A DNA stretch of 64,000 nucleotides from Dyadobacter crusticola DSM 16708 (GTDB lineage: Bacteria > Bacteroidota > Bacteroidia > Cytophagales > Spirosomataceae): contig NZ_JNJB01000001.1 in NCBI RefSeq assembly GCF_000701505.1, positions 248,001 through 312,000 of the forward strand, read 5' to 3'. The position numbers and the translations under genes are program-made. The notes under the pieces were generated by a model. It was not told the origin of the DNA, searched no databases, and saw nothing but the letters and a program-made list of their open reading frames with translations. The first letter of the stretch is position 1. Each line of letters starts with the position of its first letter. Below are positions 59,229-64,000 of this stretch, piece after piece.

Positions 59229-60335
59229 TCAGACCTGAATTTCGACGGGAACGGTCTTATCTTTATTCGCATTCCTGATCGCTACCTGCTGTGCAAGTGC
59301 CTCTGCCGCGTCCCTGAATGCATCATTAACAATCGGATTCGTGTTCATCACAGCAGGCCTTCCTTCATCACCAGCCTCTCTGATTCCCTGCACGAGCGGT
59401 ATTTGACCCAGCAGCGGCACATCGAATTTATCCGCCAGCTTCTGTCCGCCACCTTCTCCGAAAATGAAGTACTGATGATCGGGTAATTCCTCCGGCGTAA
59501 ACCACGCCATATTCTCCACAATACCTAAAATCGGAACGTTGATCTGCGGCTGTCTGAACATTGCCAAACCTTTCATCGCGTCAGCCAGCGCCACTTTCTG
59601 CGGAGTAGTCACCACTACTGCTCCTGTTACCGGAACCGTTTGCACCAAAGTAAGGTGGATATCACTGGTACCTGGCGGCAGGTCGATCAGCAGGTAATCA
59701 AGTTCGCCCCAATCAGTATCTGCAAAAAACTGCTTTAAAGCCTGGCTTGCCATTGGTCCGCGCCAAACAACTGCGCTGTCGGGCGGGGTCAGAAATCCAA
59801 TGGAGATCATTTTAATCCCATACTGCCGGATCGGGTTAATGTAATTTTTGCCGTCTTTCGGAGTAATGGTCGGCTGCATATTTTCAGCGCCGAACATCAC
59901 CGGGATCGATGGACCAAAAATATCCGCATCGATAATCCCCACCTTCGCACCAGACCTGTGCAGCGCCATTGCCAGATTGGCTGTCACCGTAGATTTCCCT
60001 ACTCCACCCTTGCCGGATGAAATAGCTATCACGTTTTTAACACCAGGAATGAGCGGGCCCGTCTGCCGGGTAGAAGTTACATTGGCAGTGAGCTTGATAA
60101 TCACCTCAACATCAGGACTCAGATGCTCGTGAATCGCATTCTCGCAATTCCTTCTGATCAGTTCTTTGAGGGGGCAAGCGGGGGTGGTTAAAACAACTGT
60201 AAATTGAACCTGGTTAACTCCGATCTCGATATCCTGGATCATACCGAGTGTCACCAGGTCTTTTTTCAAATCCGGCTCTTCGACAGTACTTAGCGCCTGT
60301 AATACTTTTTCTTTATTGATTGTAAATTCTCCCAT
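59229..60335 (-). CDS. Mrp/NBP35-type iron-sulfur carrier ATPase with DUF59 domain
   Basis: A 368-residue cytosolic protein. An N-terminal MIP18/DUF59 domain (about 5-85; TVEEPDLKKDLVTLGMIQDI, then TTPACPLKELI) precedes a ParA/MinD-like ATPase domain (about 100-350) with Walker A SSGKGGVGKSTVTANLA, IIDADIFGPS and LIDLPPGTSDIHLTL. The usual CxxC of Mrp/ApbC near residue 280 is replaced (MAWFTPEELPDHQYFIFGEG), so cluster binding may differ. It is transcribed with nfu, which supplies a CxxC. Confidence 0.93.
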   Translation of the reverse strand: MGEFTINKEKVLQALSTVEEPDLKKDLVTLGMIQDIEIGVNQVQFTVVLTTPACPLKELIRRNCENAIHEHLSPDVEVIIKLTANVTSTRQTGPLIPGVKNVIAISSGKGGVGKSTVTANLAMALHRSGAKVGIIDADIFGPSIPVMFGAENMQPTITPKDGKNYINPIRQYGIKMISIGFLTPPDSAVVWRGPMASQALKQFFADTDWGELDYLLIDLPPGTSDIHLTLVQTVPVTGAVVVTTPQKVALADAMKGLAMFRQPQINVPILGIVENMAWFTPEELPDHQYFIFGEGGGQKLADKFDVPLLGQIPLVQGIREAGDEGRPAVMNTNPIVNDAFRDAAEALAQQVAIRNANKDKTVPVEIQV

Positions 60336-60394
60336 TACGATGGTTGACGACCTTAACTAATTCTATTCAACACAGAAAATGGTCTTTGAGTTTG

Positions 60395-61396
60395 TTATGA
60401 AACAGGAAATTCTCCAATTCTCCTTTCGACTTCATTCAGCTCTTCTGTGACGTCTATTCTTCTTGAAAATTCATTCAGCTTACTCCAAAGCGTTTTCAGG
60501 AATTTCAGGTGACTTTTCGAAAATCCATGTAATGGCCGGTGGTTGAGCGTCAACATGATTTTATCCCATTGACGCATCAGATCATGCGAATCGGGCGAGA
60601 TATAGGTCTTTGCAAATGCATTGAAGATGTGATCTTCTGCCAGCTTACTGGGATGGATCAGATCGGAATCGTAAAAACGATAGTCGCGCAGCTCGTCTAC
60701 CATAATCTCGTACGACGGGAAGTACATGATATGCTTATACTTCTCGCAGAGCCGGTGACAAACCAGCCTCAATATCGACTTACTCACCTGGTTGAGCGGC
60801 AGCGTATCGCGCGTGTGCCGGACAGGACTTACGGTAAGGACAATGCGCAGGCTCCGGCGGAACATCAGCAATTTCTGCACGAGCGGCTCCATGGCCTTGA
60901 TGATCTGGTCGGGATGCAAAAGCTCTTTTATAAATTGATCCGCAGGCAGCTTGTGGCAATTGCCGATAATCATATTGCTGGCCTTGTGGCGGTAAGCATA
61001 AGCGGTCCCCAGTGTGATAACCAGCAGATCGGCTTCTTTAAGAAAAGCGCCAACTTCCACCAAATGCGACTTGATATTCGTTTCCAGCTCCGACCGGTTA
61101 CCCGCCCATTGCGAAGAGTGGAAATCGTGGTGCAACCAGATATCATCCTCCGTCTTCATGAATAACTCCGAAGCCGGAGAACGCTCCTCCAAGGCAGAAT
61201 CAATTGTTTTAGCGATAGTAAGCGGATTGAAAATCGTCCCCAGGGGATTGTTAAGCACCGGGAATTTATAGGCACTTAGCTGCTGCCACAGGACATCCGC
61301 GAAGCACGACCCAAGCGTGAGCACTTTTGACTGATGATCCATCTTCCATTCGGAAGCGGGGATTTCTACTTCTGTACTGAATTTGATTTCTTTCAT
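60395..61396 (-). CDS. GSCFA-domain protein
   Basis: A 333-residue cytosolic protein starting at MKEIKFSTEVEI, the usual N-terminus; the ATG at 61420 adds eight atypical residues. The family-naming motif is present as TLGSCFADVLWQQLSAYKFP (about 24-43), followed by NPLGTIFNPLTIAKTID, LVITLGTAYAYRH (about 124-136) and FPSYEIMVDELRDYRFYDSD (about 225-244). GSCFA proteins resemble SGNH/GDSL hydrolases; no substrate is known. It sits 59 bp upstream of the Mrp gene on the same strand. Confidence 0.92.
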   Translation of the reverse strand: MKEIKFSTEVEIPASEWKMDHQSKVLTLGSCFADVLWQQLSAYKFPVLNNPLGTIFNPLTIAKTIDSALEERSPASELFMKTEDDIWLHHDFHSSQWAGNRSELETNIKSHLVEVGAFLKEADLLVITLGTAYAYRHKASNMIIGNCHKLPADQFIKELLHPDQIIKAMEPLVQKLLMFRRSLRIVLTVSPVRHTRDTLPLNQVSKSILRLVCHRLCEKYKHIMYFPSYEIMVDELRDYRFYDSDLIHPSKLAEDHIFNAFAKTYISPDSHDLMRQWDKIMLTLNHRPLHGFSKSHLKFLKTLWSKLNEFSRRIDVTEELNEVERRIGEFPVS

Positions 61397-61513
61397 AACA
61401 ACATTGAGTGCGGTCTGCAAAGGTAAGTTTAAACCGTTGGAGAATTACTTTATGATCGTTATTCTGGAAAGGTTTACGTTTAGAAAAATATTTAAACACA
61501 CTATTAAGAGTTA

Positions 61514-61951
61514 ATGCGGGAAGAAATTTATCCTCATCATGCAGCATCAGAATACTGTTACACGTTTACAAGCATAAGTGCAGACAGATGCGTCCAAAAG
61601 GTAGTACTGCTAACCAGGACCGAACATCCGGATTTATACAACGTGGCATTATTAGATGTACTGAGTTCCGGAGAGCTCTGTGATCAGACAGAGACCAAAA
61701 ATCAGGACATGCATAAAGTTCTGGCAACGACATTTAACATCATTGAGCACTTTTTGTCCCTTGACAAGGCTTTCAGAGTAGTCTTTGCCGGCAGCGAAGC
61801 AAAAAGACAGAGACTGTATCGCATTGCAATTTCCAGCAACCTCAATGAGTTATCCCGGAAATACATTATTTTAGGACTTACGAAAGAAGGCGCTGAGCAA
61901 TTTCAGCCAAATCAATTCTACGATCTCTATATTATAGGTAACAAGCTATGA
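61514..61951 (+). CDS. DUF6934-like protein, function unknown
   Basis: A 145-residue soluble protein resembling the DUF6934 group of Bacteroidota by the opening YCYTFTSISADRCVQKVVLL (about 14-33), by FNLALLDV-like VALLDVLSSGE and by the middle VLATTFNIIEHFLS. The family has no assigned function. The ending FYDLYIIGNKL is also typical of the group as I recall it. Its stop overlaps the start of a 48-residue gene by 4 bp (ATGA), a layout common in two-gene toxin-antitoxin-like modules. Family assignment is from memory. Confidence 0.75.
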   Translation: MREEIYPHHAASEYCYTFTSISADRCVQKVVLLTRTEHPDLYNVALLDVLSSGELCDQTETKNQDMHKVLATTFNIIEHFLSLDKAFRVVFAGSEAKRQRLYRIAISSNLNELSRKYIILGLTKEGAEQFQPNQFYDLYIIGNKL

Positions 61952-62094
61952 ACTCGAAACAGAAAAAGATGAATCCAGCTACTTTGTCCGATCATCCTAT
62001 TGTACAGAAAAAACTGAATGAGGTAAATTCCATATTAAGCAAGATTGATAAGTCAAAGCTTGACTCACTTTTAAAAGGTCAAAATTCAAAGTGA
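61948..62094 (+). CDS. 48-residue basic helical protein, partner of the gene at 61514
   Basis: A short gene of 48 codons, ATG at 61948 and TGA at 62092-62094. The product is Lys/Asn/Ser-rich with two predicted amphipathic helices (DHPIVQKKLNEVNSILSKI and SKLDSLLKGQNS). The start overlaps the previous stop (ATGA) and the stop overlaps the next start (TGATG). These two junctions and a helical pattern argue for a real gene. Function unknown; a cognate antitoxin-like or adaptor role is speculation. Confidence 0.65.
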   Translation: MNSKQKKMNPATLSDHPIVQKKLNEVNSILSKIDKSKLDSLLKGQNSK

Positions 62095-62921
62095 TGCGTT
62101 ACATTTCGTTTCTGCCATTTATTCTGCTATTCTGCTGCTCGCGACCTGAAACGATAGCACAGTCAGACAAAGAGTACACCTTCGCCTCCACACCTTCCTG
62201 GCAGGACGAGTTTGATCAACCCGGGAAACCTGATCCGGCGAAATGGTCTTCCGCAACGGGCGATCATGGCTGGGGAAACAATGAATTGCAGAATTACACT
62301 GACAAGATCGAGAATGCGAAAGTCGAGGACGGTAACCTCGTTATTACAGCCATCAAGGAGAAATCGGGCAAAGCTGAATACAGCTCGTCCAGGCTCGTTT
62401 CCAAGGAAAAAGGGGATTTCTTGTACGGTAAGATCGAGGTAAGGGCCAAGCTGCCAAAAGGCAGAGGAACGTGGCCCGCTATCTGGATGCTGTACAGCGA
62501 AAATAATTACGGGAATAAAAGCTGGCCTGACAATGGAGAGATCGATATTATGGAACACGTCGGCTTCGACCAGGACCGCGTACATGGTAACATCCACACC
62601 AAAGCATTCAATCACGTTGCCAAAACCAACAAGGGAAACAGCGTGATCGTCGACCGTGCTTCGGAAGACTTCCATGTGTATTCCTGTGAATGGACTCCCG
62701 CATCCATTACCATACTAGTTGACAATAAACCTTACTTCGTTTTCCCCAAAGAAGCCGCTTACCAATGGGCAGAATGGCCTTTTGATAAGCCTTTTCACCT
62801 CATTTTAAACATTGCCGCAGGAGGCGATTGGGGCGGGCAAAAAGGCGTGGACGACAGCGTTTTCCCTCAAAAAATGCTGGTGGATTACGTGCGCGTTTAC
62901 CCGCTGGTGGAGAAAAAGTAG
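62094..62921 (+). CDS. GH16 family beta-glucanase (laminarinase-like), exported
   Basis: A 275-residue protein with signal peptide (MRYISFLPFILLFCCSRP); the Cys pair might form an atypical lipobox. The GH16 jelly-roll is clear: SWQDEFDQPGKPDPAKWS (about 36-53), YGKIEVRAKLPKGRGTWPAI, the catalytic GEIDIMEHVG (about 151-160, EIDxxE with both Glu), NIHTKAFNH and the C-terminal NIAAGGDWGGQKGVD. It should cut beta-1,3 or beta-1,3/1,4-glucans outside the cytoplasm. It starts on the previous stop codon (TGATG). A GTG 3 bp upstream is also in frame. Confidence 0.95.
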   Translation: MRYISFLPFILLFCCSRPETIAQSDKEYTFASTPSWQDEFDQPGKPDPAKWSSATGDHGWGNNELQNYTDKIENAKVEDGNLVITAIKEKSGKAEYSSSRLVSKEKGDFLYGKIEVRAKLPKGRGTWPAIWMLYSENNYGNKSWPDNGEIDIMEHVGFDQDRVHGNIHTKAFNHVAKTNKGNSVIVDRASEDFHVYSCEWTPASITILVDNKPYFVFPKEAAYQWAEWPFDKPFHLILNIAAGGDWGGQKGVDDSVFPQKMLVDYVRVYPLVEKK

Positions 62922-62956
62922 CTTTGAAAATCCATTGCACGGAGGTATCTTGCATC

Positions 62957-64000
62957 ATGGATAATTTTGTTGTTTCCGCCAGAAAATACCGCCCGGTTAC
63001 CTTTGATTCGGTGGTTGGGCAATCACACATTACTACTACATTAAAAAACGCAATACGCACCAATCACCTCGCCCAGGCCTTTCTTTTTTGTGGACCAAGA
63101 GGAGTTGGTAAAACAACCTGCGCGCGTATCCTGGCAAAAACGATCAACTGTCAAAACCTTGGTGATGATGTAGAAGCCTGCGGTGAATGCGAATCCTGCG
63201 TAAGCTTTCAGAACAATGCTTCCTTTAATATCCACGAGCTCGACGCTGCTTCAAACAACTCGGTTGAAGACATCCGTAACCTGATTGACCAGGTGCGCTA
63301 TCCGCCTCAAACCGGCAAGTATAAAATCTATATTATAGACGAGGTGCACATGCTCTCGCAGGCTGCCTTTAATGCCTTTCTCAAAACCCTGGAAGAGCCG
63401 CCGACCTATGCTATTTTTATTTTAGCTACCACCGAAAAGCACAAGATCCTGCCCACTATCCTTTCCAGGTGCCAGATCTTCGATTTTAACAGAATTCAGT
63501 CCAAAGACATTGCATACCACCTCGCTGATATCGCGAAAAAAGAGGGTATTGAGACAGAAAGTGAGGCTTTGGAGCTCATTGGACAAAAGGCCGACGGCGG
63601 CTTGCGCGACGCGCTTTCGATGTTTGACCTTAATGTGACTTTTTCAACCGACAACCGGCTTACTTATGCAGCCGTGCTGGAAAACCTGCACATTCTTGAT
63701 TACGATTATTATTTCAAAATAACAGACGCACTTATTGCCGGCAGCATTGCCAAGTCTCTGATCCTCTTTGACGAAATTCTGAGAAAAGGATTTGACGGAC
63801 ATTTGTTCGTGGTAGGCCTTTTGGAGCATTTCAGGAACCTGCTGGTTTGTAAAGATCCTGCCACTGTGACCTTGCTCCAAGTTTCAGCTTCCGCGGAACG
63901 CAAGTATCTGGAACAGTCGGCGGCAGCGGATATGAGCTTCCTGCTGTCTGCATTGAGCATAACCGGCCAGTGCGACATTAATTATAAATCTGCCAAGAAC
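62957..64000 (+). CDS. dnaX: DNA polymerase III subunit gamma/tau, 5' part (cut by window edge)
   Basis: The first 348 codons are present and run open to the window end. The product starts MDNFVVSARKYRPVTFDSVV and has the clamp-loader AAA+ fold: Walker A CGPRGVGKTTCARILAK (about 46-62), a zinc-binding Cys set (CQNL..ACGECESC, about 66-82), Walker B YIIDEVHMLS (about 119-128), and sensor-1 SRC in ILSRCQIFDF (about 168-177). The family clamp-loader ATPase loads the sliding clamp. It starts 35 bp after the GH16 gene. Confidence 0.97.
   Translation, partial: MDNFVVSARKYRPVTFDSVVGQSHITTTLKNAIRTNHLAQAFLFCGPRGVGKTTCARILAKTINCQNLGDDVEACGECESCVSFQNNASFNIHELDAASNNSVEDIRNLIDQVRYPPQTGKYKIYIIDEVHMLSQAAFNAFLKTLEEPPTYAIFILATTEKHKILPTILSRCQIFDFNRIQSKDIAYHLADIAKKEGIETESEALELIGQKADGGLRDALSMFDLNVTFSTDNRLTYAAVLENLHILDYDYYFKITDALIAGSIAKSLILFDEILRKGFDGHLFVVGLLEHFRNLLVCKDPATVTLLQVSASAERKYLEQSAAADMSFLLSALSITGQCDINYKSAKN

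Noticed and set aside
60539..61165. 208-codon open frame on the plus strand
   Set aside because: Antisense to the GSCFA gene, with no motif or start context supporting it.
61441..61513. Promoter for the DUF6934-like gene (TACGTTTA element)
   Set aside because: A -7-like element is present but no TTG lies at 19-21 nt upstream, so it was not listed.

Overview
This window looks like part of a Bacteroidota chromosome, most likely a Cytophagales member close to Dyadobacter or Spirosoma. Four SusC/SusD outer-membrane pairs, ASPIC/UnbV-type FG-GAP lipoproteins, GSCFA, DUF2723, BlaI/M56 pairs, candidate promoters of the TTG-N19/20-TAnnTTTG kind and the lack of Shine-Dalgarno sequences all point there. 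The genus is inferred from gene style only. No rRNA, tRNA, CRISPR array, prophage or complete insertion sequence was seen.

Layout. 1-11.6 kb: the start of a SusD gene, SusC A, then SusC B, SusD B and a 1096-residue FG-GAP lipoprotein, all on the minus strand. 11.9-29.9 kb: mostly housekeeping genes (a DUF1761-like membrane protein, queG, grpE-dnaJ, a secreted EEP hydrolase, a DUF2723 glycosyltransferase-like protein, a NatAB-type ABC exporter, an alanine dehydrogenase-like gene, tsaE) and a sugar-oxidoreductase/isomerase cluster. 29.9-32.3 kb: an ECF sigma factor with three small membrane proteins and an Hsp20 chaperone. 32.4-49.2 kb: two further SusCD loci, one with a second FG-GAP lipoprotein, and a divergent FG-GAP lipoprotein with a c-type heme motif. 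49.3-52.4 kb: a YoeB-like toxin-antitoxin pair between two direct repeats, followed by a BlaI/M56 pair. 52.4-64 kb: phosphohexomutase, MGH1-like glycosidase, a long D-Ala-D-Ala ligase, Nfu and Mrp Fe-S genes, GSCFA, an overlapping DUF6934-like/48-residue/GH16 gene set, and the 5' part of dnaX.

Most notable: the ECF sigma gene and the small-protein/Hsp20 operon next to it share a two-part upstream sequence, CTTAAAGTAA then 12 nt then CCCGTCT. It matches at 28 of 37 positions without a gap and lies where an ECF promoter should be. This suggests one self-regulating envelope/protein-stress regulon whose small membrane proteins I cannot assign to any described system. Other leads are a three-half-site BlaI operator at exact 10-bp steps, a 14-bp perfect palindrome at a SusC promoter, direct repeats bracketing the toxin-antitoxin pair, and the 61.5-62.1 kb overlapping pair of unknown function.

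The SusCD loci carry no polysaccharide lyases or glycosidases beside them; two carry a large FG-GAP lipoprotein instead, so their ligands cannot be named. All functions are read from motifs and family knowledge; no search was run.
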